The notes: generated by a model not told the origin, from the letters alone. Positions 22,828 to 34,853 are shown, numbered from the stretch's first letter. The stretch is 64,000 nt of DNA from Adineta ricciae (GCA_905250025.1 CAJNOJ010000409.1:1-64000), one strand, 5' to 3'. Numbers and translations are program-made.

Positions 22828-23358
22828 ATGCTCACCTTCGCCTTCGATAAAACTAAGAATTTTCAAAACTGTTGTAGGTATACAAGAGTGGGCAATATGC
22901 ATCACAATCATGATTCATCCATTTATTTTTATCATCTTAATGAGCCATTCGGTGAGTTTAGCAACTTTTATTCAGCACCTATTGAACTTGATGGGCATAT
23001 CTGGCCTACTGTTGAACATTATTTTCAAGCACAAAAGTTCTCGCACAATAAACATCGTTTCAAACATATTGTACAATTGTCCACACCGCGAGACGCTTTC
23101 GACTATGCACAAATGCATCGTGATGAAATACGATCAGACTGGATGGATATCAGAGATGCCGTAATGTTTAAAGCATGTATGGCTAAATTTCAACAGCATC
23201 CACATCTTAAACATATGTTATTAACAACTGGACATCGTACTCTGGTTGAGCATACTAATAAAGATTCTTATTGGGGTGATGGTGGAGATGGAACAGGTGA
23301 AAATCGATTGGGATTTACCCTAATGAAAGTTCGAAATGTGATCAAACATCACCACTGA
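22828..23358 (+). CDS. NADAR-domain protein (YbiA-like, ADP-ribose/N-glycosidase superfamily)
   Basis: 176 residues from ATG 22828. An internal ATG at codon 24 (MHHNHDS) may be the real start, as the domain begins after it. The NADAR core is complete: FGEFSNFYSAPIELDG, WPTVEHYFQAQKF, a helical middle, and YWGDGGDGTGENRLG near the end. The family includes plant and bacterial N-glycosidases of riboflavin intermediates and hydrolases acting on ADP-ribosylated guanine. Which reaction applies here is unknown. No signal peptide is visible. A 3' piece of a second copy appears inverted at 54771-54877. Confidence 0.88.
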   Translation: MLTFAFDKTKNFQNCCRYTRVGNMHHNHDSSIYFYHLNEPFGEFSNFYSAPIELDGHIWPTVEHYFQAQKFSHNKHRFKHIVQLSTPRDAFDYAQMHRDEIRSDWMDIRDAVMFKACMAKFQQHPHLKHMLLTTGHRTLVEHTNKDSYWGDGGDGTGENRLGFTLMKVRNVIKHHH

Positions 23359-23402
23359 GGAACAACGATAACCTGACTATGGCACTGCTTTGTGCCTCTA
23401 TA

Positions 23403-23403
23403 N
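23403..23403. other. Single-N join
   Basis: One ambiguous base separates the NADAR 3' flank from the middle of a chitin-binding frame. The NADAR flank continues differently in the inverted copy near 54730, consistent with an artificial join. Confidence 0.6.
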
Positions 23404-23627
23404 GTGAAGGTTGTCGAGCTGGCCCGTGCTTAGCTATCTTTTGTCCTGCAGGCATGTGTTTATCACAACATGGCTATTGTGGCACTAGTGCCGAGTATTG
23501 TGGTGTAGGTTGCCGAGCTGGTCCATGTTTGGGTAGTATTGGCAGTAGTACTGCCATTCCTCCAACGACTGGTATTGCGACTGCAGCTCCTTCGTCGATC
23601 GGTTCTATAGTTGTTTTACCACACTGA
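23404..23627 (+). CDS. Hevein-type chitin-binding protein, 3' fragment
   Basis: The open frame begins at the N and ends at TGA 23625-23627. It shows the tail of one hevein-like module (EGCRAGPC) followed by one nearly complete module: CPAGMCLSQHGYCGTSAEYCG then VGCRAGPC. The Cys spacing and SQxGYCG core match ChtBD1. One Cys of the usual CC pair is Leu. A Ser/Thr/Pro/Ala-rich linker forms the C-terminus. Such modules bind chitin or GlcNAc polymers outside the cell. The 5' part is missing because of the join. Confidence 0.75.
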
Positions 23628-25110
23628 AAAAAATGGGAACCTTACTGAACGTTTAAAGTTTTGTACTTCTCAACGAAACGATTTTAAGTTCAGTAGACAA
23701 TAAAACGTTCCTTAATTTTTCTGCCGAACTTTTTTAAGTTCTGAAATATTTGACAAGTTTCGATGTTTCGCTACCGAACTCGTCCAAAATTTTGTTTGTA
23801 ATTTCCTGAATCTGAAGAGTTCTGTGCTCAAAGATGAGAGGGAGTTTAACGATAAAACAACTGCAATCCGGATTCTGATTCTTATTTAAAGAATCAACCA
23901 TCAGATGACAGAAGATCTAAATATTTTCAAATTAATTTCAAAGTTATATTGAGACTGGAATTAGTTTTTTGGAAAAGCGATTGAGGAGATTAGTTGCAGA
24001 AGAACTTGAATAATGTACTCTAATAGATATCGAAATAATTAGGAAATTCGGAAGGAAATAAGAGTTGGATCAAAGTGTTTCATTATTCGCTTCATACGCT
24101 ATTGAAGTATTACGTCATTGATGGTGATGTGTTAGAGGTGTTTATTATATAGCATTTGTGATGATGACGTTGAAGTATGTCGAAGAAACAAGATTTTATG
24201 AGCTAGATGCTTCATATATTTCGAAAGAAGGAATTCGAAAGTTAAGGAAAATAAAATAGAAAAATTGAATAATGGTAAGAATGATTGGTTAGGTAGGTTT
24301 ATAAACTCAATTCAACAACGAACTTTTGAAGATCCATTTTTCTCCATATCATGTCTGATGTGCACTGGCACCGTCGGTGTCGATGATACTGGAGTCATGC
24401 ATTAGTGGTCACTGTAGCACTGATCGTGAGTAAACACTGAGAATATCGAAATCGGTGTTCAATGGTGCACTGTAACACTGACTTTCTCAAAAAGTAGACG
24501 TAATAATGGTTTTGTTTTATTTACGAAGAAATAATGTTTAGAGGTGTGCAATCATATATCTATAAAATCCCACATTATCTTAACTTTCTTCATGATACTA
24601 GACACATTGAATTCTTTTATTTCTATTAACAAATTCAGCTTGAGGATGGAAACCTAAATCGAAGTAGGTAGATGTGCAAGTATACTATGTACAGTGTAGG
24701 AAAAAAGTTTAAGCGATTTCGGTTTTTTCGCATTTTTCTACATTTTCATTTTTTCAGTTTTCTTTCTCATAGTAAGGGATAGTAAATTGATTCAAACGTT
24801 ATTCCAGGTAGTATGTAAGACCTACTATATGATGTATTAAAAGCGGACTCGGCTTTGGTCTCTATGGATTTCTTATGGCGAAAATGATTTTACTGTGACG
24901 ATACAGGTTTTTAGCTGTGTAGTATTTCGCATTTCCCAAACGAGAGATTTTCCCAATTTAAAAACAAAATATATCTGTCAATTGAAAATGTCAAGCTATA
25001 TTAATTGCTAACAGAAGAATTTTTCTCAAAGTGTATATTTGTCCTGGAAACACTATTTCACCGAAAACATCTGGAATTTACGAAATTCTTGAATTTTTCA
25101 AATTCTACTG
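23628..25110. other. Non-coding stretch
   Basis: No supported gene. Scattered degenerate GAACTTTTT-type motifs occur at 23640-23790, and a GCACTG-rich patch lies at about 24358-24485. Confidence 0.45.
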
Positions 25111-25458
25111 TACCTAGGTCAACAAATCCGATGCTGGATCTGACCGGATCCGACCATCCGACAAAATCCGATCAGATTCCTGGAAACGGAATTGCGTTGG
25201 AATCTGACTAGAAAAATCCCGTTGGTTGTTCCAAATTTTATGAGCGATCTTTTTAGCTATGTTCTATGATGACCCTTAGAAAATGCAGGAAATCCATGTT
25301 TCGAATCCCATGAGATCCGACATGGTATCCTAGACCGTCGGAATCCAATGCGATTCCGTCACCAGGATTTCATCGGATCCGTCGAATTCCTGTAGGATCT
25401 GATAAAAACCTATATTGGATCCGATGGGATCCGAGTATGGGATTGTTCGACCTGGGTA
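25111..25458. mobile_element. MITE with TACCYAGGTC ends
   Basis: A 348-bp element. The left end TACCTAGGTCAACAAATCC is matched by the reverse complement of the right end (TACCCAGGTCGAACAATCC). The flanks share CTG (or TACTG if the TA is counted), a possible target-site duplication. The interior is made of degenerate GGATCCGA/TCGGAT motifs and is richer in GC than its surroundings. No coding capacity. Confidence 0.65.
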
Positions 25459-26545
25459 CTGATAGTGCAAGGTAACGAAAATCGTATGAAGCTATCAGTA
25501 CGAAGCCCCTAGTGCGCTTATCAGAAAGGTTTTCTACCGAACCTTTTGTGCGAAACCATTTTGTTTATGGGTTCGGAAGATTTTGCACCGAACTTTCTAC
25601 GGAACCATTTGGCAGGTGGGTGCAGCAGTTTATTTACTGAACCTTTACTATCGAATCTATGGGCCATCCGTTTGGTTGAGGTTTCTAGCGAAACCTTTTT
25701 TGTACGAAACTAAAAAGAAGGACCCGCCCGTGTATCAACGGGAAGAACCCTTTTTAGGTTCGGTAAAAGTCCTTTTTTTTGAGTGCATGCTTCATTCTAT
25801 TTGCTTATAAACATAGTTCGATCCGCTGAAATGATAGTTTTCTGCATACTACTATTTAGAAATTATCGCTCTGACAAATGCTCTGTAATAAAACAACGTA
25901 ATACTTACACAGTTGACAGGTTATCACTAAATCAATGTGTTGAAGCATTTCATGTGTTTTCTTGGTCATTTGCTGTTTATTGATATAACAGGAATCTTCG
26001 CTATACCGTTCATTTCATATACAATCGCATTTTAGGATTTTATGAATTCGATCATCATCAATCTCACTATCGAATTTATATACATAATCTTTCACTATAA
26101 AAATAATCAAATATTACCTTCCAGTTCGAAATTTAAAAACAGATCGTGTAACAATACAGATGAATGATGACCAGAGTTTCGATATGGACAGTAGTGTTTT
26201 CCTCCTTTATCTTATCTTCATCTCACCCTCATTCCTCAAGATTGGACTTTCATTTTCATCCACCACTCCCTTATCCTCAAGTTGAAATTCAATTTTCTCT
26301 TGTTCGAAAAATCTATTCAAATAAAAATATTATTCACTTTTTTGTGTTCTTCAATTAATTTTCATAGGATTCTTCAACATACGAATGAAACTATATAAAG
26401 AATTCAAAATAATACTTGTTTCTTGAATGAGAAATAGAAATTTCAACGATGACAGATAAAATGCATATACAATCGAGAATAAGTTATCATATTATTCATA
26501 TTTATATTTAGTATTTTTAATCAAATGTTATTTCTTAGATTGCAT
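25459..26545. other. Non-coding stretch
   Basis: It contains a degenerate internal repeat of CGAACCTTTT-type motifs at about 25530-25770. No gene supported. Confidence 0.4.
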
Positions 26546-26844
26546 GCCATCGGATCAACATTTATCAAGAAAAAACAGCCGCTCGGATAATTTCATCCAT
26601 GTAAATATTCGATCACCAATTAGACGGAAAATAACAAACAGCAAATCTGTTACCTTACATGGACGTTCACGATCAGTTTGATATTTTTAATTATTTTGGT
26701 TTTTTGTCATTTTCTTATTGTTGAATAGGCTCCGAAAGTCATTGAACAACTTTATGAAAAACAAAATAATGAGATTAATATTTCATCGAAAACAAGTACG
26801 AACAGTTCGGAGACAATCTATCAGAAATCAAGACAATTATTTCA
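26546..26844 (+). CDS. Possible small spliced gene, two exons
   Basis: A frame from ATG 26546 reads MPSDQHLSRKNSRSDNF onward to a possible donor after GGACGTTCACGATCA (about 26679). A good acceptor (TTGTTGAATAG at about 26729) opens a second exon that continues APKVIEQLYEKQNNE to QLFQ before a consensus GTATGT donor. The hydrophilic Ser/Lys/Asn-rich product matches no family I know. Exon joins are inferred and further exons were not found. Confidence 0.3.
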
Positions 26845-26901
26845 AGTATGTTTCAAACAGTAGTTTGAAGACGTTGAAGATGACAATCTGCGTGTAAGTT
26901 T

Positions 26902-27312
26902 TCATATTAAACGAAGGGTGAATTTGAAACCATGTGAGGGATAATGTAATTCTGGGTGTTGCTGAAACGAATACGCACACTTTTCTTCGAATTGGCAGAG
27001 TAAACAGAGGCCCATTGTACATCCACTCAGATGTGCAATCAGATCATTACCACTCGATGGAAGCACACTACTTATGTTTGGAAAAATGTTAATTTTGTAA
27101 TTCTGCGGCTGATTGCATAAATTACAAATACCGTTTTTTGATGGAATAATAAAGGATGATGTTCTAAAAAGAATGAATTTAAATAAGATATGAGCGCGAT
27201 AATTCATAGTTCTCTTGAATATGTATTTAGATAATTTTTTTCTTGTTAAGAACGATTCCACTAAATCAAAGATACCAGTTGAAACTTGGTCAAATTGACG
27301 AAATGTTGTCAT
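26902..27312 (-). CDS. Hypothetical Cys-rich protein
   Basis: 136-residue frame from ATG 27312. The second half has Cys pairs (NGICNLCNQ, GCTMGLCLLCQFEEKC) that could bind zinc. It has no recognised family and may be an exon of a longer gene. It sits between the possible plus-strand exons and the NHL pseudogene, divergent from the latter. Confidence 0.3.
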   Translation of the reverse strand: MTTFRQFDQVSTGIFDLVESFLTRKKLSKYIFKRTMNYRAHILFKFILFRTSSFIIPSKNGICNLCNQPQNYKINIFPNISSVLPSSGNDLIAHLSGCTMGLCLLCQFEEKCAYSFQQHPELHYPSHGFKFTLRLI

Positions 27313-27385
27313 GGATTATCACCAAATTGCAAATCAAAAGCAAAAGAAAAAGTGAGTCTTTTACTTTTCATTATTGCTAATAGAA

Positions 27386-28596
27386 ATGGTTCATTTTTCA
27401 AAAATTAGATATAAATGCACACGGAAATGTGCTATTGGTTCTTTGCTGATTCTATCAATATTTGTTATAATCACAGTTTCGATTTTAATCATTCTTCTTC
27501 TGTCGCGCAAAGCCACACGAACTAGAAGCGGTAAAAAGAATCCTGATATCATCTAAAACTAATGAAAAGACGCATATTTTTTATTTTTTCGATTAGTTGC
27601 TGTTCCAATACTTCGCTGGAATACAACAGGAATTACTGTGGCAGGAATATCACGTGTACTGGGTAATAGCAGTGATCAGCTCAATAGACCATTACATGTA
27701 ATATTAGATTACTTAAATACACTTTATATTGCTGATTCCGATAACAATCGAGTTCAGAAATATTTGAAAAATGCGACGAATGGCACAACAGTAGCTGGAA
27801 ACAGCACAGCCGGTTCATATCCGAACCAACTTGATGATCCCTCGAGTCTTTTAGTTGACGAAACCGGTGATTTATTTGTTGCAGATTCCCTCAATAATCG
27901 AATACAATTTTGGCCATTTTTATCGATGTCAGGAACGACAGTTGCTGGAAATTCATCAGGTAGAATGAAAAAAGAAACTCTTATTATAAGACACATCAAA
28001 ATAATTTGTAGGTTTTCCTGGAAATACGAACAATACGTTATTCAATCCATACGATGTTGTACGTGATTCTAAAACAGGTACACTTTATATAACAGATTTT
28101 TCCAATCATCGTATCATGTCACACGCCTCTGGTGCTTCATCAGGCAATATAGTAGCCGGTGGAAATGGAGCAGGATTGAATAACACACAATTGAATTATC
28201 CTATTAGATGTTATCTCGATTCTGCGTTGACCAGTTTTATAATTATCAATATGGACAACAACAACATTGATCGTTAGATGTTCAATGAAACGCATTGGAC
28301 ATTAGTCGCTGGTGACATCAATGGATTGCCAGGAAGTACATCAACACTTTTTCGTACCCCTCGAGCCTTAACATTGGATCCGATGGGTAATTTATATGTG
28401 GCCGATCGAGATAATCATCGAATACAATTCTTTCTTAATGGACAATCCAATGGCACGACAATTGCTGGAATAACAGGAATCAGTGGAAATAATACAAATC
28501 TATTAAGTAAATCACGATCTGTGATACTTGATAGCCAACTGAATCTATATAACAGACACAGATAATCATCGAATACAAAAGTTTCTGCGTTATTAA
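27386..28596 (+). pseudogene. Membrane-anchored NHL-repeat protein, broken
   Basis: Three exons: 27386-27530, 27597-27959 and 28012-28596, joined by short GT-AG introns in phase. Exon 1 from ATG 27386 encodes a basic cytosolic stretch and one long transmembrane helix (GSLLILSIFVIITVSILIILLL), a type II topology. Exons 2-3 encode NHL repeats (TLYIADSDNNRVQKY, LFVADSLNNRIQFW, LYVADRDNHRIQFF). Two lesions break exon 3: an in-frame TAG at 28275-28277 where the repeat pattern expects Trp, and a single-base loss near 28548 that shifts the last repeat. Without them the frame would run to TAA 28594-28596. Sequencing error is possible for either. Confidence 0.7.
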
Positions 28597-29171
28597 CATT
28601 AGATTTTTCAACAACATTATAAAGTATCTTATGTGTGTGTTTAATTTGAATTAACTGTCAACATTCGAGTGTTAATTCTTATTGTAGAAATCGATCATGA
28701 CATATTCAAAAATTCTGCATAAAATTAAATCAAAAGACTTTCCATATCGAGTATTTCTGGGTGATATCAAACTTAAATTCGGCAGAAGTGGTACTTAACT
28801 ACTAGTCTATCGCTCTGACTGAGAGTGGCACTTTGAGTTCAGATTATGAAACAGGTTTTTCATATGCTGAATAGTCTTCTCGCTCTCGTTTGTGAATTCG
28901 ATTATGCTGTATCCAAGAATTCAATAGATAAAGTTGAAAGATTAGAAATCTGTGCATTGAAACCTGCTACTGTTATTCTATCATTATGTACGTGATTGCC
29001 ATGATTAGCGCAATTATCTATGAGGAAAAAGCAGACTTGAAGTAAAAAAATACAACAAAGTACAAAAGTCTGCTTTTCCCCCTAGGCAAGTACTCTCTTC
29101 ACCCTCACCCTCACCCTCTCATCACCGACACCCACATCCCCTCGATTAAAAGAAACACATTTAGCCACTTG
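28597..29171. other. Non-coding stretch
   Basis: It holds a short CACCCT repeat run at about 29097-29118. Otherwise nothing is seen. Confidence 0.45.
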
Positions 29172-29788
29172 AAACATCTAGTTATCGGAGATGATTTTTA
29201 TCTTAATCATATTATCGTTATTCTTTCAAATGTTCTTGAACTTTTTCGTTTATCGATTCATAATCTACTAAGAAGCGAATCTATTACATAACAGTAATCT
29301 CAAACTCGAAAGTTGAATTCAAGTTTTAAGTTGTACATGTATGGACCTCGTAGAAGTTGTTATATGGTTACATATCCATATCCAGCTATAGAATATATAG
29401 TCACAATATCCGGATCCAATGTGATATTTATCAGCCTGAGAAAGTGTTATCGACGTGTTTCTTGAAGTGAAAGAGAAAAACAAAGATTGTTTTTTTTGTC
29501 TCTACTGATTGCTAATGAACTATTTTTCATGGTAACCTAGTAATTATAAGTCCTATATATGGCTGATCTGTCTTCTGCACTCATTTAACGGGTGTCTAGG
29601 AATACTTTATGAACATGAGGAAAGGGCGTATAGACATCCTTTATCAGCATTGAAATCAGGAGCTTGCTTATCAGTCGGAAAAATATCTTGTTGTTTAAAC
29701 TCGTGCTGTTCGATTTCTTCTTTTTCTAGTGAAATATTCACCCTTTTTGATCCATTAGAAAGCAAGTGAATTCTGTGCACAGTAAGAG

Positions 29789-30796
29789 ATGTCAACGGAT
29801 AGCAGTGCAAACAATACTATAGATTTGTTTCCCGATTTGGAAATTTCGTTATCACGTTCAGCTCGCTTCTGGATTATACTGTTTCTTGACATTCCCTCAG
29901 TGATCTGTAGTCTTTGCTTGATTATTCATATTATTATCGATCGAACTCAACGGCATTCTTTGTATAATCACACGATTTTTCTAATCCTGATTGTAAACTT
30001 ACCAGTTCAATTATTGGATACTGGCTTGTATCTTTCTGTTATTCGCAATGGTCTTGTGCAACCATCACTACCGATTGTATGTCTTCTATGGTTACTGGCA
30101 GACTACTGCTTTTACTGCATGGGAGTTATTCTATTGACTTGGCTGGCAATCGAGCGACATATTTTGATCTTCTATGACCAATGGGTAACAAATCAGCGAG
30201 GACGATTTCTTTTCCATTATCTTCCTTTGATTCTTATTATCTTCTATGTTTGTCTCTTCTATATCGTTGGTATTTTCGTATTACCCTGTGACAACGTCTA
30301 TGATTATACATCCTTATACTGCGATGTTGGTCCTTGTCTTGAGTCCTACAAATTTATCAATTTGTGGGAAACGAACTTTAATTATTGTTGTCCAGTGATT
30401 ATTGAAACTGTTGCCAGTATCAGTCTTCTTTTGCGTGTGCAATGGCAGAAACGACGCCTTCGTCGGTCAAACCAATGGCGAAAACAACGCCGAATGATCA
30501 TGCAATTAGGCTTAGTTTCAGGCATCAATACGGTCATGAACCTCCCACTCTATATCGTCTTCATTGCTCGGTCATGTGGTTTAGCTACGCAAAGCAGCAC
30601 TGAAGCTAAAATCTGGTTTGATTTTCTCAGTTACGGAATAGTTTTTTTCTTTCCATTTGCATCATTATGCCAATTCCCAATTTTACGCAAACAGATTACA
30701 AAGACACTGACTTGTATCGTTGCAAGACCATCGCTACCACACCGTCTTTTAACCATTTCGTCAGCAAAAGTCATGCCTAGAAATAATCCGGTGTGA
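29789..30796 (+). CDS. Seven-transmembrane receptor (rhodopsin-like GPCR), copy B
   Basis: Single exon of 335 residues from ATG 29789, a near-identical paralogue or allele of the gene at 11389-12387. All seven spans, the ERH after TM3 and the basic loop 3 are kept. Differences are mostly conservative (for example V/I and A/T), and the C-terminal tail differs by a few residues, ending RNNPV. The intact frame suggests continued selection or very recent duplication. Confidence 0.85.
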   Translation: MSTDSSANNTIDLFPDLEISLSRSARFWIILFLDIPSVICSLCLIIHIIIDRTQRHSLYNHTIFLILIVNLPVQLLDTGLYLSVIRNGLVQPSLPIVCLLWLLADYCFYCMGVILLTWLAIERHILIFYDQWVTNQRGRFLFHYLPLILIIFYVCLFYIVGIFVLPCDNVYDYTSLYCDVGPCLESYKFINLWETNFNYCCPVIIETVASISLLLRVQWQKRRLRRSNQWRKQRRMIMQLGLVSGINTVMNLPLYIVFIARSCGLATQSSTEAKIWFDFLSYGIVFFFPFASLCQFPILRKQITKTLTCIVARPSLPHRLLTISSAKVMPRNNPV

Positions 30797-31689
30797 TGGA
30801 TTCCTGTACGATATTGCGAAGAATCGACTACAGAAAAGAATACTTCTATGAATCTTTATTGTCACGTTGCTGTTGTTGTTGTTGTTGTTCGCTTTGATGT
30901 TCAAACGCAAACACAACACATGCATGTATATTATATATATATATATTCCTTTTATTCGAATAAAATCTTGTATTCTCGCCTATATGAAAAGCATGAAACA
31001 GTCTTCGTTTTGACGGTGCGAGTGAAAGCATTGTTTGTCATTAGCACAGATCCGCATTCAAGTAACATTTTAAAGCAAAGAATGTCGATGAAAATTTCTG
31101 CATAGAAGGATTTCCTCCAATTCGACTACAATCAGAAGTAGTTTCTATTCCAAAAAGAAAATCCCGTAAAACTTGTCCGTTCTATTTCATCAAGAGATAC
31201 TTTCATAATTTTCCTATAGATTTTCACAGAGAAGTCGTGAAAAACAAGAGAGTACATCCAAAATTCAAAAACTATTTGCTAATAAAGTGTCTTCTTTATA
31301 TTTTGTTCATCTAATGTTGATTAACTCTTTGGCGTCCGGCGACGTATGTATACATTCAAACACAATCATCGAATAAAGATGCTTCAGTATATTTTTTACT
31401 TTTTTGGAATATATTTTAATACTTTACCAAGTTTCTTTCCTCTAGACTTGTTAGTGTTACACTTCTATCTTGTATTTGCTTCCTTTCATTCTGTATGGTA
31501 ATACATATTATCTCTTATTCAGTGCATCCCAGTCCAATCACTTTTCTGTCATTCTTTTATTTGTATTAGTCATACATGGTTCTAAATATTCCGATTAGTG
31601 ACTGCGATCGAAGTGTACACATTCATCGCAATCACAATACTCACTGAGCTTATTGGAGCACTGATACATTGATAATTACACCCGTCTTC
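30797..31689. other. 3' flank of 7TM copy B
   Basis: Non-coding flank matching 12388-13122 with indels, containing GTT and AT microsatellites. No gene supported. Confidence 0.5.
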
Positions 31690-32558
31690 GGTCAGTATTT
31701 CACACGAAATAGGTATCATGGTATTCTACGCTCTATACACTTTGCAGCTAATGGGCTTGAGAAAATCAAACTAATCATAGATGACTTGAAGCGAAAGTTA
31801 TGTGAATCCAATAAAGAATCTCTGCATCGATGAAAGTCTCGTGTATGGAAAAGGATATTTGGGTTCAAGCAGTATATCCCGTCTAAGCACCCTCGATTAG
31901 GAATCAAATTATTTCAGCTCGTTGGTTGCAAAACCAAATTCATCCTAGACTTCATTATTTACACAGCGTATCAAGCCACAACCGGACTAGGATTGAGTGA
32001 ATCAATTGTAATGAAACTAGTGCAGACATATTTGAATAAAGGATGTCACTTATACATTGACAGTTGGTATACAAGTCGAGCACTTTAAGAGCCTCTACAC
32101 ATCGTAACAGAACTGGTGCATGTATGGCATACACGAATTCAAACGAAACAAGTCGACAAACTGGAGAGGTAGTCCAGAAACTTATTTGTATTGACGACTA
32201 CATCAACAACATGGGCAGTTTATAATACATTTATAATTTATGAAATGTAAAACAGTACTTCCTACAACTATCTGAGTTTTGACTGGAAATAATTAGAAAG
32301 ATTTTGACAAAGTATGAATTGCAAAGACCATCTACCATAGAAAGACCATCGGCAAAAGATTTCCCTATTCTTCTAACTGCTCATAATTTCCCTTCACTTA
32401 GTCCACAAACATCGCAACCAAAGCAGCCTCGAAGAAAATGCGTTGTTTGTACATCTCACAATACTCGTAGTTATACACGGTATTTCTGCGCTGATTGTGA
32501 TGATCCTCTATGCATTGTCGACTGCTCCAGAGATTATCATACGAAGATGAACGACTAA
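31690..32558 (+). mobile_element. Decayed piggyBac transposase, copy B
   Basis: The better preserved copy. Across shifting frames it keeps CIDESLV (first Asp), QYIPSK, GIKLFQLVG, FILDFIIYT, YLNKGCHLYIDSWYTS (second Asp), DDYINNMG where the third catalytic region falls, and a C-terminal Cys-rich tail (CVVCTSHNTRSYTRYFCADC then CDD) typical of piggyBac RING-like ends. Multiple stops and frameshifts make it inactive. Confidence 0.75.
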
Positions 32559-32582
32559 GAGATTTTTACTCAAGAATATCGT

Positions 32583-33064
32583 ATGTTCAAAGGTTTCTTA
32601 CAAAAAATGTTGATTTTCATCGTAAAAAAAGCCGGGAGTCAAAGGTTTAAAGATATTTTAGAAGTAGCTTATATGAATGCTGTTTATGCCTGTCAAATGA
32701 TGACTAAATCAAGACCATCTGATGTCCAAGATTCAATTAGGACAATAGTTGTTATAGTTTTGAAATGTTAGAAATGCAACAAAACGTTTATCGTCGACAA
32801 TATTCGGATACAACAGCAACATTGGTAATGTTTATTATAAGGATGGACGACTATTCGAATGCATTGAATTATGAGAGAAAAGAATCACTTTTTTATAGCA
32901 ATTGCTTCCATCAGAACGCAATGATATTGTTTAAAGTTAGTACAATATGGCATGGGTACTCTGTAAATGAATCGTCGGAATATTTTATTGAAGTATTAAC
33001 ATTTGAAAGGATTGACTTTGATTCAGACGATCACGTTTACCTTTTAAAGATCAAACTCATGTGA
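32583..33064 (+). pseudogene. Decayed frame of unknown family
   Basis: Two overlapping frames (32583-32771 and 32765-33064) probably derive from one gene: EVAYMNAVYACQMMTKSRPSD, then RRQYSDTTATL, then IWHGYSVNESSEYFIEVLTF, ending KIKLM. The frame change near 32760 and the odd composition between the blocks suggest several lesions. Family not recognised. Confidence 0.4.
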
Positions 33065-33278
33065 TTTATTATGGTAAAGAATAGATATTTAGGGTATATG
33101 AACGAAGACGACATAGAAAAAGTTGTTATTAAAATAATTATTAACGTCTTTTAATATCTTCTGTTATAATTGTTGGAAGAGTTTGTCTTTGTCGTTTTCT
33201 TGTTCTTATAATTATAGTAAATGTTTTCTTCCACGCTTTATAAAATCTTATGTCAATAATTGCAACGATAGCTGGATC

Positions 33279-33279
33279 N
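33279..33279. other. Single-N join
   Basis: To the left is the end of duplication B, to the right sequence homologous to 44106 onward. There is no continuity of either repeat across the N. Confidence 0.65.
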
Positions 33280-34853
33280 GGGAAAGGATGTCTTACATAT
33301 TCAAAAAAAAACGTTCAACGACGTTATAACACATATTCATATTTTTCAATCAACGATAGCCGAGAAAAAATATTTTTTATTAAGGAAGCAAATGGCTATA
33401 CATAGCGAAGACAACATCAAGAGTGTAATTTATATATAGGCGATGGAGTCATTAGATTTTTGTAGGCTCGATCTTAAAGAAAAGGTTCTACGCGCTGAGA
33501 AATAGTGCACAATTAAAGCATTTATGGGCATTTTCTTTCCTTCGTCCGTCTGTATTTATCAAGATATTGATTGAATTTTACTCGTATATTCGGGTGTTGG
33601 ATATGTTTTTAGACTTACATTTACGAGTCTATCATCCCACAAATTGGAGTTTTTTTCAAAAGAGAACACAGTAAATGTGCTTATATAGAAATATTTGTTA
33701 AAGTTTTCTATTACAAAGTATATGTAGTCCTTTCGTAGAGCAGTTAGATTTAACAAAACTTACATGGAAACTTCAAATTTTATGGAAGTATCATATTTTA
33801 AAAAATATCATTAACAATTGTTTGACCAATAAATTTAAGAGTTTTAGGTTGTTTTTGCTGAACTGGAAACGAAGTTCAATGTTAAAATGTTTTTCTCGGA
33901 ATGTTATCTTTTGTTGAAAAATACGAAATAATTTGCAATTAGTTCAAGATATACAACAAGATTTATTTTGTTTCGGAAGTCTCAACAAGATTATACTTTT
34001 GTCATCTTTTTCTTGTAAGAAAGAAAGAAGAAATATAATCTCGTTTAAATTACGGTGTTTCTACTCATTCTAGTGTTCAATATTGAAAAGATTGAAGCAG
34101 AATTTTCGATTCCTACTCAAATAAATCGGAATTCACTAATATCTGACTAAAAATAGTTAGAAAGTCTATCTAAAGGTACAATATAATCACTGCAAATTGA
34201 GTTTATTATTCGAAATGGGTATGAAATATTTCCCACAGAAGTTTCTCATCACCACTACTTATCAGTGATCATTTCCACTCAATCAGAGTATACGCTTTAA
34301 GTGGAAAATTTCATTCTGAATGGATGGAAATTTTACAGAAATTTTTCAATCTCTGATACTTCAGATGTCAAGACATATTTTCAAATTGAATTGATATGAA
34401 GAAAATATTTGGTATTATTTATTAAATTCTTTCAGGGATATTCGTTCAGAGTGTGAAGATATTATTCTTATACTGTGTAGCAAATCGAATGTCACATTCG
34501 AATATGTTTTATCACAAAATAAAAGCATTGCACAAGATTTCTAGAATTCTCTTTCGAAGAAAATAAAGAAAATCCAATCAAACTTCTTTCTGTTTCAATA
34601 TGGATCGTGAGTTTTGAAATCGAATGTCGTTTCTTCATTTCTCTTTGTTTCAAATATGATATTCATCATTTGTATCAACAAAGAAACAATAAAATATCAA
34701 TGTCTTCATTTATCTTAGATTCAAAGAACTTATTTCGAATTTAGCAGAAGTTGAAAACTGTTAAAAGAAAAAAGAAAACTCGATGTTTTCTTCACCAAAA
34801 GTATGAAGAGAAAAAACTAAATGAAGGGAAAAGAAGATGAGAAAATCAAAGTC
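33280..34853. repeat. Flank duplicated at 44106-45654
   Basis: Non-coding sequence closely similar to 44106-45654, 3' of the repeat-protein genes in both places. The shift between copies changes from 10826 to 10801 bp, showing small indels. No gene supported. Confidence 0.75.

Larger units (their letters stand above)
29172..33278. repeat. Segmental duplication, copy B
   Basis: Colinear with 10771-14334. It ends abruptly at a single N (33279) inside the 3' end of what would be a copy of the 14196-15152 receptor gene. It includes a GTT microsatellite at about 30871-30890. Confidence 0.85.
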
